Positions 19,283 through 28,367 of a DNA stretch of 64,000 nt are shown here, piece after piece. Both the position numbers and the translations under genes were made by a program. The stretch comes from Tenacibaculum sp. Bg11-29 (GTDB lineage: Bacteria > Bacteroidota > Bacteroidia > Flavobacteriales > Flavobacteriaceae): positions 4,472,371 to 4,536,370 of the forward strand of contig NZ_PJBB01000003.1 of assembly GCF_002836595.1 (NCBI RefSeq), given 5' to 3'. Position 1 is the first letter of the stretch; each line of letters begins with the position of its first letter. The notes beneath the pieces were generated by a model. The model searched no databases, was not told the DNA's origin, and saw only the letters and a list, made by a program, of their open reading frames with translations.

Positions 19283-20305
19283 ATGGCAAAAATTAAGTTA
19301 GAGTACATTTGGTTAGACGGTTACAAACCAACACAAAACCTTAGGAGTAAAACAAAAGTTGAAGAGCATGAAAATTTTCAAGGAACGATTGAAGAGTTAA
19401 AGAATTGGTCTTTTGACGGTTCTTCTACGAAACAAGCTTCAGGAGGTTCTTCTGACTGCGTTCTAAAACCTGTAGCAATTTATCAAGATCCAGCACGTGT
19501 TAACGGATACTTAGTAATGACAGAGGTTTTAAATTCTGACGGAACTCCACACGAATCTAACGCTCGTGCTACAATTAATGATGATGATAATGATTTCTGG
19601 TTCGGTTTTGAACAAGAATACTTTATTATGGACAGAGCAACTCAACTTCCTTTAGGGTTCCCAGTTGGTGGATACCCTGGACCACAAGGAATGTATTACT
19701 GTTCTGTAGGTGGAAGAAATACACATGGTAGAGATTTTGTTGAGCAACATGCTGATTTATGTATTGATGCTGGATTAAATTTTGAAGGAATTAACCAAGA
19801 AGTTGCTTCAGGGCAATGGGAGTTTCAATTATTTGCTAAAGGAGCCAAAATTGCTGGTGATGAAATTTGGATTGCTAGATACTTATTAGATCGTTTAACT
19901 GAACAATATGGTTACTATATAGAATACCACCCAAAACCTGTAAAAGGAGATTGGAATGGTTCTGGAATGCACGCTAACTTCTCTAACACTGTTTTAAGAA
20001 CTTGTGGTTCTAAAGAGATTTACATGCAAATTTGTGAAGCTTTTAGACCAGTAACCAAAGAACATATTGATATTTATGGCGCTTATAACGACCAACGTTT
20101 AACAGGTTTACACGAAACTGCCTCTATAACAGATTTTAGTTACGGTATTTCTGATAGAGGTGCTTCTATTCGTATTCCTATTTTAACTGTAGATAATGAT
20201 TGGAAAGGATATTTAGAAGACAGAAGACCTGCTTCTAACGGAGACCCTTATAAAATCGCTTCAAGAATTATACAAACTGTAAAACCAGTTTGCGATAAAT
20301 TATAA
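19283..20305 (+). CDS. glnA: glutamine synthetase, eukaryote-like type II
   Basis: 340 aa, short like GSII. Motifs: LEYIWLDGYKPTQNLRSKTK, WSFDGSSTKQA, WFGFEQEYFIMD, GINQEVASGQWEFQL, GDWNGSGMHANFS and DRGASIRIP. ATP-dependent ammonia assimilation. Common in flavobacteria beside GSIII; here the two are divergent. Confidence 0.93.
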   Translation: MAKIKLEYIWLDGYKPTQNLRSKTKVEEHENFQGTIEELKNWSFDGSSTKQASGGSSDCVLKPVAIYQDPARVNGYLVMTEVLNSDGTPHESNARATINDDDNDFWFGFEQEYFIMDRATQLPLGFPVGGYPGPQGMYYCSVGGRNTHGRDFVEQHADLCIDAGLNFEGINQEVASGQWEFQLFAKGAKIAGDEIWIARYLLDRLTEQYGYYIEYHPKPVKGDWNGSGMHANFSNTVLRTCGSKEIYMQICEAFRPVTKEHIDIYGAYNDQRLTGLHETASITDFSYGISDRGASIRIPILTVDNDWKGYLEDRRPASNGDPYKIASRIIQTVKPVCDKL

Positions 20306-20340
20306 TATTTTCCATTACAACACACACTAACAACAACAAA

Positions 20341-20372
20341 AAAGCCTTTAAATTAATTTAAAGGCTTTTTTG
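20341..20372. terminator. bidirectional terminator
   Basis: A 28-base palindrome (arm AAAGCCTTTAAATT) flanked by A-runs on the left and T-runs on the right lies between the convergent glnA and exchanger genes and can end both transcripts. Confidence 0.88.
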
Positions 20373-20389
20373 TTTTTTCTATTTATTTA

Positions 20390-21331
20390 CTATGATAGCT
20401 TTAAATAAACAAACACAACATAAGCTACCAATAACACAATCCCGTCTTTCCAATTTAATCTTAGTTTTCTAGGAAAAAATACAAGTGGTAATACTGCAAA
20501 TGATATTCCTAACATCCAATAAATATCGTTATTCACTAAACTTAACGCATTTTCCTTTAACTCTATCGGCGTTATCATTGCTGTAATTCCTAAAACAGCT
20601 AAAATATTAAACACGTTAGACCCAATTAAGTTTCCTAATGATATCGCTTTTTCTTTTTTCATTACCGCTATTATAGAGGCTGCTAATTCCGGCACACTTG
20701 TTCCTACTGAAACTACTGTAACTCCAATAATAGCATCACTTACACCTAAATTCTCTGCTAAAGCTACAGCTCCTTTTATTAATAGTTCTGAACCTCCCCA
20801 CAAAGCAACTCCTCCTATCACTAAAAACAATACCACTTTATACAAAGCCAACTCTTCATCATCTTCAGGCATTTCATCAACAACGGCTGTTTTTTGAAAC
20901 TTTAGTAAATAAACTAAAAATACAACTAACATTGTAAATAAAATAATCCCTTCGTATTGCTGAATCGTATTATCAAAAGCTATAAAAAAATACAACAAAC
21001 CAGAGGCAAGCATCATTACCGGCCAATCTGTTTTATAAAAACTTTTTTCTACATCAATTGTTGATAAAAGTACCGTAATTCCCAATACCAGTCCTAAATT
21101 TGCAATGTTAGAACCAACTACATTACCTACTGCTAAACCTGTTGCTCCGTTTAATGCCGACTTAATACTTACTATTAATTCAGGCGCTGAGGTAGCAAAA
21201 GAAACCACTGTCATACCAATTACAACTTTAGGTATATTTAATCTTAAAGATAGGCCTACTGCTGCTTTTAACAACCAGTTACCTCCAAGAACCAATAACA
21301 ATAATCCTACTACTATATATACAATATTCAT
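20390..21331 (-). CDS. Ca2+/Na+ antiporter, CaCA family (YrbG-like)
   Basis: 313 aa, about ten membrane helices in two inverted halves. Both halves carry the alpha-repeat: GMTVVSFATSAPELIVSIKSA then GNVVGSNIANLGL, and GVTVVSVGTSVPELAASIIAV then GNLIGSNVFNILAV. An acidic loop (EMPEDDEEL) separates the halves. It exchanges cations across the inner membrane. Confidence 0.92.
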   Translation of the reverse strand: MNIVYIVVGLLLLVLGGNWLLKAAVGLSLRLNIPKVVIGMTVVSFATSAPELIVSIKSALNGATGLAVGNVVGSNIANLGLVLGITVLLSTIDVEKSFYKTDWPVMMLASGLLYFFIAFDNTIQQYEGIILFTMLVVFLVYLLKFQKTAVVDEMPEDDEELALYKVVLFLVIGGVALWGGSELLIKGAVALAENLGVSDAIIGVTVVSVGTSVPELAASIIAVMKKEKAISLGNLIGSNVFNILAVLGITAMITPIELKENALSLVNNDIYWMLGISFAVLPLVFFPRKLRLNWKDGIVLLVAYVVFVYLKLS

Positions 21332-21849
21332 TTAGTATCTTTTTTTTGCGAAGATAAGATTTTGATACGAAAATAAGTACTCAATAAAAACTCAAAACAC
21401 AGCCAGCTTGAGTTCTATTAATTTTCCTTTCTAGCATCAACAAAAAAATCAAACAACAAAAAAACACCTCATTATTAAACACATTTTCCTTTAGTTTATA
21501 AAAAATAAATAAAAAACACCTTTAAACAATTATAGTCTCAAACAACAATAACAAATATACATTACATAAACAAACTCAAAAGAAGCAAATAATGTTTCAA
21601 TATAAAACAAAAAACACATTTTACACTATTAATTTAAACACAAACAAATTAATTCGCTTTCTAATTTTTGGAAGTATGATTCTCTTTCCTATATATTGAT
21701 AAAACAATTCCGGAATCAACTATAATTTACTAATTAAAAACATTCAAACCTATGATAAACATCATCTTTAAACTTCTTATTTTTGCGGCAAAAACCGCAG
21801 TAATTATTGCACAACTATTATATTAATCATTTTAAAAAAAACAATTACT
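21332..21849 (+). other. AT-rich intergenic region with a possible 24-aa peptide gene
   Basis: 518 bases, very A-rich. The only candidate gene is 21752-21826, MINIIFKLLIFAAKTAVIIA plus four residues, a hydrophobic peptide 23 bases before the SPFH gene. GCGG/CCGC within it could also form a small hairpin. No promoter is clear. Confidence 0.3.
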
Positions 21850-23187
21850 ATGCTAACATTTATCGGAGTACTATTAATCATTATAGGACTAACTACAATC
21901 GTATTAAGTTCAATTTTTAAAAACAACAAAATTTTAAACTGGTTTAGTTTAAAAAGAAGTATTCAATTTACAATACTTGGAGCGCTTTTAAGCATTATTA
22001 CGGGGATGTTCTTTTACGCTGATGCAGGTACCGCTTACGCTGTACAATATGTATCTGGTGGTGATAAAATGATTACAACTCAAGGTTTAAAACTTAAATG
22101 GTGGGGACGTATCATTCCATTATCATACGAAACATCTATAAAAGATATTATAGTTAACGATGAAAGTGAATTACCGAAAAGCGATAGAGGTATTTACAAT
22201 AGAAAGGCTCAAAAATGGGAATTTAGTGACGCTATTAAAGCTGAAATAAGCACCTCTGTAATTGTAGGTGTAAATATTAATGATGAAGAAGTTTTCTTAA
22301 ATATGGCAGACAGAAACAGAAGTGAATCTAAATTAATTTACGGAAGAGTTTTACCTAATATAGATGCTGCTATAAAAAACACTTGTAAATTAATGGATGC
22401 TCAAGACTATATATCTGGACAAGCGTCTGATTTTGACAGGTATTTTAGAGACCAATTAGAAAACGGAATGTATCAAGTAGAACAATATTACGAGGCTGAA
22501 AACAGTAATGAAGTAGTAGGTGATACCACTACTATTCGAAAAATAAAGATTGGAAAATCTAGCAAGCAGAAAAAATTTAGAATAAAAAGAGGTGGAAATG
22601 GTACTATTGTTAGAGACAACTCTAACTCTTTAAAACAATATGGTTTAAAAATTTACCAGGCGCAAGTAACTGGTATCGATTGGGAAGCTTCTTTTGACGA
22701 GCGTTTAGATTTACAAAAAAACGAGGTTGCGCAAACTCAATTAGAAAAACAACAAGCAGAACGAGAATACTATAGAGCTAAAAAGGAAGTTGCAAAGGGA
22801 GAATCTGAAAAAGCAAAAGAAAGAGCTCGATTAGAAAAAATTCAAATTCAACAAACCATAGAAGCTGAAACCGAAGCCAAAGTAGCGGGGTTCAACTTAA
22901 TAAAAGAGAAAAAACAATTTGAAGTAGAACAATACAAAGCGAAAAGTAAAAAAGTAGCAGCAGATGCAATGTATTACGAGAACTCTAAATTAGTGAGTGC
23001 TGGTTTAACTCCACAAGAAAAAGCTGAATGGGAATACAAAACAGCTGTGGGTGTAGCTGAACAAATAAAAAGCTTACGTTTACCATCTACCTATATTGAA
23101 GGAAGCAAGAATGGAAATGGCGGAAATTTATTACAATCATTAATTGGCGCAGATCTTGCTAAAAAGATGATGGAAAGTAAAAAGTAA
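21850..23187 (+). CDS. SPFH/Band 7 (prohibitin-like) membrane protein
   Basis: 445 aa. Two N-terminal membrane segments (LTFIGVLLIIIGLTTIVLSS; FTILGALLSIITGMFFYAD). The SPFH core follows (AYAVQYVSGGDKMITTQGLKL, STSVIVGVNINDEEVFLNM), then a long charged helix at about 290-370 with KNEVAQTQLEKQQAERE, likely a coiled coil for ring assembly. Such proteins build membrane microdomains and can control proteases; the exact partner is unknown. Confidence 0.85.
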   Translation: MLTFIGVLLIIIGLTTIVLSSIFKNNKILNWFSLKRSIQFTILGALLSIITGMFFYADAGTAYAVQYVSGGDKMITTQGLKLKWWGRIIPLSYETSIKDIIVNDESELPKSDRGIYNRKAQKWEFSDAIKAEISTSVIVGVNINDEEVFLNMADRNRSESKLIYGRVLPNIDAAIKNTCKLMDAQDYISGQASDFDRYFRDQLENGMYQVEQYYEAENSNEVVGDTTTIRKIKIGKSSKQKKFRIKRGGNGTIVRDNSNSLKQYGLKIYQAQVTGIDWEASFDERLDLQKNEVAQTQLEKQQAEREYYRAKKEVAKGESEKAKERARLEKIQIQQTIEAETEAKVAGFNLIKEKKQFEVEQYKAKSKKVAADAMYYENSKLVSAGLTPQEKAEWEYKTAVGVAEQIKSLRLPSTYIEGSKNGNGGNLLQSLIGADLAKKMMESKK

Positions 23188-23284
23188 AATTATTTTAGTT
23201 ACTAATGAGTGAGGTGATACTTTTTCACTTCACTCTAAGTAACAAATTATTTTTCAGTATTTTTGATATACAATCAAACCTATA

Positions 23285-23437
23285 ATGAAAAAACAACTTT
23301 TCAAACTTTTAGCAAAACTAAACAAAACACTACTACCCTCTTTTACTCAAAAAGAGTTAGACATCTCAAAAGCATCCAAATTTCAATTAGCAATTATTGG
23401 TTGGCGTGCTTTTATCACAATAAATTCATTAGACTAA
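23285..23437 (+). CDS. small conserved-looking basic protein, 50 aa
   Basis: MKKQLFKLLAKLNKTLLPSF at the N-terminus, then LDISKASKFQLAIIGWRAFI and ending NSLD. The basic amphipathic N-terminus and IIGWR core match small flavobacterial proteins that I recall as conserved and sometimes mislabelled SsrA-binding protein. It sits in a different frame from a longer but spurious overlapping frame. Function unknown. Confidence 0.65.
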   Translation: MKKQLFKLLAKLNKTLLPSFTQKELDISKASKFQLAIIGWRAFITINSLD

Positions 23438-23449
23438 AAACATACAATT

Positions 23450-23677
23450 ATGAAAGAACACATAAAAATACATACGGGAACTACAATTTTAACAAATAGG
23501 CTTGCTTTTTTACTTGACGAAGCAAAAATAGCAACTTTAATTAAAGACAGTAAAGAATCTGGCAGATTGGCTGGTTTTGGATCTACAGGCGCTTCTTGTG
23601 AATTATTTATCTATAATTCTGATTTAGAGAATGCTAAAAAAATAATTGAAGATTTCAAAAAAGAATTAAACGAGTAA
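23450..23677 (+). CDS. DUF2007-type small protein
   Basis: 75 aa. NRLAFLLDEAKIATLIKDS, a central GFGSTGASCELFIYNSDLEN and AKKIIEDFKKEL fit the DUF2007 alpha-beta fold (putative signal-transducing protein), in which an N-terminal segment is followed by a helix and C-terminal AxxII helix. 12 bases after the 50-aa gene, so probably one transcript. Confidence 0.7.
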   Translation: MKEHIKIHTGTTILTNRLAFLLDEAKIATLIKDSKESGRLAGFGSTGASCELFIYNSDLENAKKIIEDFKKELNE

Positions 23678-23754
23678 TAGAAAATAAAAACAAAAAAAAT
23701 GTTTTTTTATTTCCTAGAACCAAAAATAGTCTCTATATTTGCACTCGCAAAAAC

Positions 23755-23828
23755 GGCCTCGTGGCGCAACTGAATAGCGCACTTGATTACGGCTCAAGAG
23801 GTTGCTGGTTTGAATCCAGCCGAGGTCA
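23755..23828 (+). tRNA. tRNA-Arg(ACG)
   Basis: Seven-base acceptor stem GGCCTCG / CGAGGTC with one G-U, D arm GCGC..GCGC, anticodon stem CTTGA/TCAAG around TTACGGC (anticodon ACG), T arm GCTGG/CCAGC with TTTGAAT loop. No CCA is encoded. Its 3' end is the integration site of the following element. Confidence 0.95.
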
Positions 23829-23833
23829 CAATT
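23813..23833 (+). repeat. attL: tRNA-Arg 3'-end attachment site
   Basis: 21 bases covering the T-arm and acceptor 3' strand plus five downstream bases. The identical 21 bases recur at 54304-54324. The copy here completes the tRNA gene. Confidence 0.93.
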
Positions 23834-23849
23834 TAATGATTACACAAAG

Positions 23850-23889
23850 CTCAACGCTTTTAGATTAAAATCTAAAACGTTGAGTTTTT
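23850..23889 (+). terminator. terminator behind tRNA-Arg
   Basis: Stem CTCAACG..TTTTAGA / TCTAAAACGTTGAG (one bulged C) followed by five T. It is supplied by the element, since the original downstream terminator was displaced to 54327. Confidence 0.8.
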
Positions 23890-23926
23890 GTCATTTACAA
23901 AAGTTTGTAAAAGAAAAACTACGGCA

Positions 23927-25120
23927 ATGCAAGTACATACAAATCAACTATACGACCCACAAAACTACCCAACAAAAATGAGTGGGAAGTTGACACATAA
24001 AATCATCATAAAAAAAGACTATGTGCGCACAGATGGAACGTGTGCGCTGTATATTCAGTTATTTTTAGATGGGAAAAGAAAAAGACTTCCACTAAATATT
24101 TTTGTAGCTCCTAAAATGTGGAATGAGAAAAAACAGATTTTAAAAGGAAGTTCTGATTTAACAAAAGACTATAATTTAGTTATAGGTAAAAAATTAGCGG
24201 GTATAAACCGCATAGCTGTTAGCTATAGACTTGCTGGAATATATTTAACGTTTGAAAAACTAATAGAAGATTTAACCGACCCATCTTCTAAGGTAGATTT
24301 TATAAAGTTTTGCGAAAAAGAACTAGAAAAACAAAAGGAAGTACTCGCTAAAGGAACATACAGGCAGCAACTCTCTACTATTACCAAAATAAAAAAATTC
24401 AAAGATCAAATTCTTTTCCAAGATATAAATGAGGACCTTATTAACGAGTTAATCATCTATTGTAAGAAAAATCTAAAAAATAAAAACACAACAATTCAAA
24501 CAACACTAAAAAACTTTAAAAAGTTTTTACACATTGCTAATAAAAAAGGAATTAGAACAGAATTAAAGTTTGATGATATTACAATTAAATCATTTAAAGG
24601 AGATAGAACTTTTCTAACATCTGAAGAAATAAAAACTTTATATGAATATAGAGAATCTAAGTTTATATCGGAGTCTCGAAAAAACATAGTAGATCGCTTT
24701 TTGTTTTCTTGTTTTACAGGATTGAGAATATCTGATATTCGAAACTTATCTAACGATAATTTTATTGGAGATTTCATTGCTTTTAAATCAGAAAAGACTG
24801 GCAAATTTCAAAAGATTAAATTAAATGAATCTGCTAAGAAATTTATTAATGAAAGCAATGAGTTTAACGGAGATTACACAAATGAGCATATTAATAGAGA
24901 ATTAAAATCTATAGTTTCTTCTTGCGGAATAAAAAAACGTGTTACTTTTCATGTTGCTCGACATAGTTTTGCTACAAATTATCTAATAAAAGGCGGAGGA
25001 ATACAAAATTTACAAAAAGTATTAGGACATTCTAATATTAGAGAAACAATGATATACGTACATATTGTGGATAGTATCATTAATGAAGAAATCAACAACA
25101 TGGACGATATTATTAATTAA
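23927..25120 (+). CDS. tyrosine recombinase (integrase) of the element
   Basis: 397 aa from the ATG at 23927; a TTG at 23888 would lie in the terminator and is not used. The N-terminal arm-binding domain (GKLTHKIIIKKDYVRTDGTC) is of the Bacteroidota type, then a SAM-like core-binding domain, then the catalytic domain with FTGLRISDIRNL (Arg), HVARHSFAT (His-x-x-Arg), LGHSN (His) and MIYVHI (Tyr). It catalyses integration at tRNA-Arg. It lacks the extra helix region expected of integron IntI and should not be read as one. Confidence 0.93.
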   Translation: MQVHTNQLYDPQNYPTKMSGKLTHKIIIKKDYVRTDGTCALYIQLFLDGKRKRLPLNIFVAPKMWNEKKQILKGSSDLTKDYNLVIGKKLAGINRIAVSYRLAGIYLTFEKLIEDLTDPSSKVDFIKFCEKELEKQKEVLAKGTYRQQLSTITKIKKFKDQILFQDINEDLINELIIYCKKNLKNKNTTIQTTLKNFKKFLHIANKKGIRTELKFDDITIKSFKGDRTFLTSEEIKTLYEYRESKFISESRKNIVDRFLFSCFTGLRISDIRNLSNDNFIGDFIAFKSEKTGKFQKIKLNESAKKFINESNEFNGDYTNEHINRELKSIVSSCGIKKRVTFHVARHSFATNYLIKGGGIQNLQKVLGHSNIRETMIYVHIVDSIINEEINNMDDIIN

Positions 25121-25385
25121 ACACTTAACGAATATGTTTTTCATTTTTCCTGTACTCTTTGTTCTCACGAACCAAAAAAACACATAAACAACTGATAATC
25201 AATAATAAAAACAGAGTACAAGCGTGAGTATAATACAAATTATGTAGTTAAATTTTATACTAATGGGGTTAGGGGTTTTGTTCTCAGTGGAGAAAAGCGC
25301 CTCACCTCCTATCAAATATTAAATAGAATAAATGCGGTTCGACAGCGGAATTGTACTCTAAAAAACCTATTGTTTTTTTAGAAAC
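25121..25385 (+). other. integrase downstream region
   Basis: No gene seen. Two GTACTC motifs (about 25152, 25353) and an inverted GAGTAC (about 25195) resemble motifs near the right end of the element. A terminator for the integrase lies at 25358-25383, TCTAAAAAAC / GTTTTTTTAGA. Confidence 0.5.
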
Positions 25386-25426
25386 AAAAAAAAACAACAC
25401 TTGTTAGGTGTTGATATGTGGTAAGT
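25386..25426 (-). terminator. module tail a1 with terminator
   Basis: Hairpin CAACAC / GTGTTG with a T-run on the reverse strand, followed outward by GTGGTAAGT. Related tails occur at 28985, 30985, 47294 and 50265. It ends the transcript of the cation-efflux gene. Confidence 0.8.
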
Positions 25427-25462
25427 CTTTTTTATATAAAATATGATATCAAATACTTTTAT

Positions 25463-26257
25463 CTATTTGCTCAATTTCAGTATACGAAATGCTCCTTGAA
25501 TTACTAACACAAAAACGATTATACCAATAATTAAATCAGGTTTATTTGAATTTAAATAATGCACTAAAATTCCTGCTATAATTACTCCTAAATTGATAAT
25601 TATATCATTTGAAGTAAAAATCATACTAGCTTTCATATGTGCCTCTTCTTTACTTTTTGATTTTTGCAAAATGTAAAGACAAAACCCATTTGCAATAAGT
25701 GCCAAAATAGAAACGATAATCATTGTCGAAAAATCTGGAAGCTTTTCAACTCCGAAAAACCTTCTTAAAACTTCCGAAAAACCAATAATAGCAAGTGTTA
25801 TTTGAAAATACCCAGCAAGTTTGGCAATTCTTTTTTTCTTTATTATAGTTCCGCCCACCGCAAATAAACTAATTCCATAAACAAAACTATCAGCAAGCAT
25901 ATCTAAACTGTCAGCAACAAGCCCCATTGATTTTGAGATAATCCCTGTCGTCATTTCGATAAAGAAAAAGGCGAAATTTATTATAAGTATAGACCAAAGT
26001 AACTTTTTTTGGTTGACATTCTCTTTAAATTCCGTTTGGTCGGTTTGCTCAGTACATATATTTCTCCCTCCTAATTTCAATTCAAAAATCGCCTTTTCGA
26101 TTTTGTTAATTTCTCCTCTATGAAAAATAATCAATTTTCGATTTGGAATATCAAACTCCAAATTCGCAATACTAGAAATTCCATCCAACTTCATTCGGAT
26201 TAAATTTTCTTCTGATGGACAATCCATTTTGGTAATTTCAAATATTGTTTTATTCAT
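25463..26257 (-). CDS. cation diffusion facilitator with N-terminal HMA-like domain
   Basis: 264 aa. Residues 1-70 resemble a heavy-metal-associated domain (FEITKMDCPSEENLIRMKL), but only one Cys of the usual CxxC is present. Residues 85-264 carry six helices of a CDF transporter, with MGLVADSLDMLADSFVYG as the metal-site helix and NDIIINLGVIIAG as the second site. Likely heavy-metal efflux. It is the only gene in module A1. Confidence 0.82.
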   Translation of the reverse strand: MNKTIFEITKMDCPSEENLIRMKLDGISSIANLEFDIPNRKLIIFHRGEINKIEKAIFELKLGGRNICTEQTDQTEFKENVNQKKLLWSILIINFAFFFIEMTTGIISKSMGLVADSLDMLADSFVYGISLFAVGGTIIKKKRIAKLAGYFQITLAIIGFSEVLRRFFGVEKLPDFSTMIIVSILALIANGFCLYILQKSKSKEEAHMKASMIFTSNDIIINLGVIIAGILVHYLNSNKPDLIIGIIVFVLVIQGAFRILKLSK

Positions 26258-26290
26258 TCAATTTCCTTGTTTTACATTAATTACAAGTTT

Positions 26291-26420
26291 CTTTACATCC
26301 CTATATAAAGGTGTAAAGTAATGTGTTTATAAATATATGAAATATCCAAAAACATATTTCATATTACTTACCACAATTATGTCAATGAACTTTTCAGTTT
26401 TTAGAACCTGAAAACCTACA
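26291..26420 (-). promoter_or_regulatory. module head b1
   Basis: Contains CTTTACA / TGTAAAG inverted repeat (26291-26318) and the conserved TTACTTACCACA (26364-26375) followed by ATTATGTCAATGAACTTTT. The same string occurs at the promoter end of modules at 29653, 35770, 50171 and 53923. Confidence 0.7.
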
Positions 26421-26547
26421 GTTTGATTAATATATATTTTACGGTTTTACCTTACTTTTTCTACGGTTTATTATTCACTATTCTGTTTAATTCGATTTAA
26501 TTTAGCAGCCCTTAAGAGACGTCTTAAGTTCTTTTTCATAGCAATTC

Positions 26548-26576
26548 CCCACCTCTCAAAGAAGTGGGTTTTTTTT
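26548..26576 (+). terminator. intrinsic terminator
   Basis: CCCAC / GTGGG stem followed by eight T. A near copy with the same flank CATAGCAATT lies at 28624-28652. Confidence 0.7.
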
Positions 26577-26635
26577 GTTATAATTTCTACTGTTTTTATG
26601 TTGTTTTTATATATTTACTGTTCCAAATTGTTATA

Positions 26636-26833
26636 ATGTTTATTGGTAGATTTTTATTAGAGTTATTTATTTTCTTTGTGCCTTTTTTAATTTTTTCATA
26701 TTTATATAATTCATTCTTTGATGTAAAAAAAAACAGAAAATTACATTCTTCCATAAAAGTTGTAGTTTATTTATTCATTTACTTTTTTTATTTAAAGAAT
26801 AGCTTAGAGCAAGTTTTGAATTTCATATTATAA
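26636..26833 (+). CDS. possible small membrane protein, 65 aa
   Basis: MFIGRFLLELFIFFVPFLIF opens a frame with two hydrophobic segments and a basic middle (FDVKKNRKLHSS). The upstream frame extension runs into a terminator stem and is rejected. No family recognised; the very low complexity makes it uncertain. Confidence 0.35.
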   Translation: MFIGRFLLELFIFFVPFLIFSYLYNSFFDVKKNRKLHSSIKVVVYLFIYFFYLKNSLEQVLNFIL

Positions 26834-26925
26834 ATACCTACAGTTTGAATGTTTACTAATGCTCTTTTTTACAAATTCAAAAGATGGTAATCAATTTTAG
26901 TTAATTCAATTTGTACTTTTGTTGC

Positions 26926-27237
26926 ATGAATATTACAGAGCTTGATTATATATGCAAAAAAAGAAGTAGAGAGGTTTTTGAAGCTGCTAAAGACTCTGTT
27001 CTTAACCATCCTTTTGTTGATACACCAATTAACCAGGGTATAATTAATGATTGCATTGAATTTGAGATTAAACAAAAACTAGGGGCTAAAATTATTAAAG
27101 ATTTTAGCGTAAAAAACAACTTAAACAACCCTATTCATTTAGAGACAATTAATAAAAAAACAGCTTTTTATATTTCTATGGTCACCAATACTTTTACCGC
27201 TTTTATAAATAAGCATATTGCTAAAAATATAAAATAA
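26926..27237 (+). CDS. hypothetical protein with its own TAnnTTTG promoter
   Basis: 103 aa, MNITELDYICKKRSREVFEA at the start, soluble and helical, with NQGIINDCIEFEIKQKLGAK in the middle. A perfect -7 motif TACTTTTG at 26914-26921 ends four bases before the ATG, so the mRNA may be leaderless. It is transcribed toward the TGTTGCAACA cluster and could belong to replication or control of the element. Family not recognised. Confidence 0.6.
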   Translation: MNITELDYICKKRSREVFEAAKDSVLNHPFVDTPINQGIINDCIEFEIKQKLGAKIIKDFSVKNNLNNPIHLETINKKTAFYISMVTNTFTAFINKHIAKNIK

Positions 27238-27424
27238 ATTAGTTTGTTGCAGTTTTGTTGCAACAAAAGCTAATTATTGTTGCAGCACGCTTACAACACT
27301 ACAACACTACAACACCAATAAACACAGTACTTTTAAAAACTATTATAGAAAATTAAACACCCTGTTGCAACAGGCAACAACAAAATTGCAACAAAACTGC
27401 AACAGAATTTAAAGTTGTTGCAAC

Positions 27425-27457
27425 AAAAATCCCACTCAAAAACTGAGTGGGATTTTT
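27425..27457. terminator. bidirectional terminator
   Basis: 14-bp perfect stem with arms 27425-27438 and 27444-27457 (core TCCCACTCA / TGAGTGGGA) and A/T runs on both sides, between convergent genes. Confidence 0.88.
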
Positions 27458-27486
27458 ATCATAAAAAGTAAATATTGTAGTTGTAT

Positions 27487-28127
27487 TTATAAATCTATAA
27501 CGATTTCTTTTTCTTCTTCACCAAAATACTCTTTGTATTTCTTAGGATTTACTTTTCTTAGGCCTTCTTCCCAAACAACATACTCACCTACTCCATAACG
27601 TCCTTGGTTATGGCAACTTGTGGTTCTTTTGTTGCAACAAAATTGATTTTTTGTTGCAACGGTATTGTTTTTTGTTGCAACAGTGTTGTTGCTCTTGTTT
27701 GTTGAACCGCTGAATCTACTGCATTCACTGGATTTGTAGTCGTAATCTCTTTTATTTCATTCTGTTGCAACGTTGCAACAGATGTTGCAACAACTGTTGC
27801 GGTTTTTGTTGGTAAAGTAAGTGTTACTTCTTTTATGGGTGATAAATCAACTTCAATTTCAGGTGCGCTCATTGCTGCAACTTCTTTTCTTATAGTTGCT
27901 TTCTTTTTTGTTGTTCCTGGTGTTTTATTAGTTGCAGTTTTTAATAAGTTATGTAAATACTTAGGAACTCCATTTTCATCACGTTGTAAAATATAATCGG
28001 TGGCTTTTTGTGCTTGTGAACTTGCTCTAAACAATAATTTATTATCATCTTTTAGGTGTTTTAAAGCATTTTTACAATTCTTTATGCATCTGACTCTTAA
28101 AATCAATATCAAGGCAAATATGAACAC
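27487..28127 (-). pseudogene. repeat-rich hypothetical protein, probably frameshifted
   Basis: The frame from 28127 to 27588 encodes an N-terminal helical part (NCKNALKHLKDDNKLLFRAS, then QRDENGVPKYLHNLLKTA) and a Thr/Gln-rich tail shaped by TTGTTGCAAC repeats. Directly downstream another frame encodes RYGVGEYVVWEEGLRKVNPK and an acidic end stopping at 27487, with no start codon of its own. This suggests a -1 type frameshift near 27600. The hydrophobic first residues (MFIFALILIL) are doubtful as a true start. Confidence 0.45.
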
Positions 28128-28157
28128 TTACAAAATAGGAGTGTTAGGATGCGCTTT

Positions 28158-28367
28158 CTAAATTCCATCAATTTCAGCTACAAACTTTTTAAATTCTCTT
28201 GGCGTTATTGTTTTTAGTCGTTTAGCTTCTTCTAAAGTTATGTTTCTAGATTCAGAAATTATTCTATTAATAGTATCACGAAAAAAGCGACCAGATAGCT
28301 TCCAGTAATGATTTGCTAATTCTTTTTTTGTTCCCATTAAATGCGGGTGGTTTATTTGAGACTCCAT
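28158..28367 (-). CDS. hypothetical 69-aa protein
   Basis: MESQINHPHLMGTKKELANH at the start, with SGRFFRDTINRIISESR and LKTITPREFKKFVAEID, all helical. Immediately upstream of the repeat-rich gene on the same strand. Possibly a DNA-binding or accessory protein for the repeat cluster; no family recognised. Confidence 0.55.
   Translation of the reverse strand: MESQINHPHLMGTKKELANHYWKLSGRFFRDTINRIISESRNITLEEAKRLKTITPREFKKFVAEIDGI

Noticed and set aside
23263..23499. 78-aa frame overlapping the 50-aa and DUF2007 genes
   Set aside because: Its composition is not protein-like and it overlaps two better-supported genes in other frames.
23927..25120. Integrase as an integron IntI
   Set aside because: It has an arm-binding domain of the Bacteroidota phage/ICE type, lies at attL away from the arrays and shows no IntI-specific extra helix region.
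26869..27128. Reverse-strand frames opposite the 103-aa gene
   Set aside because: Shadow frames; the forward gene has promoter support.
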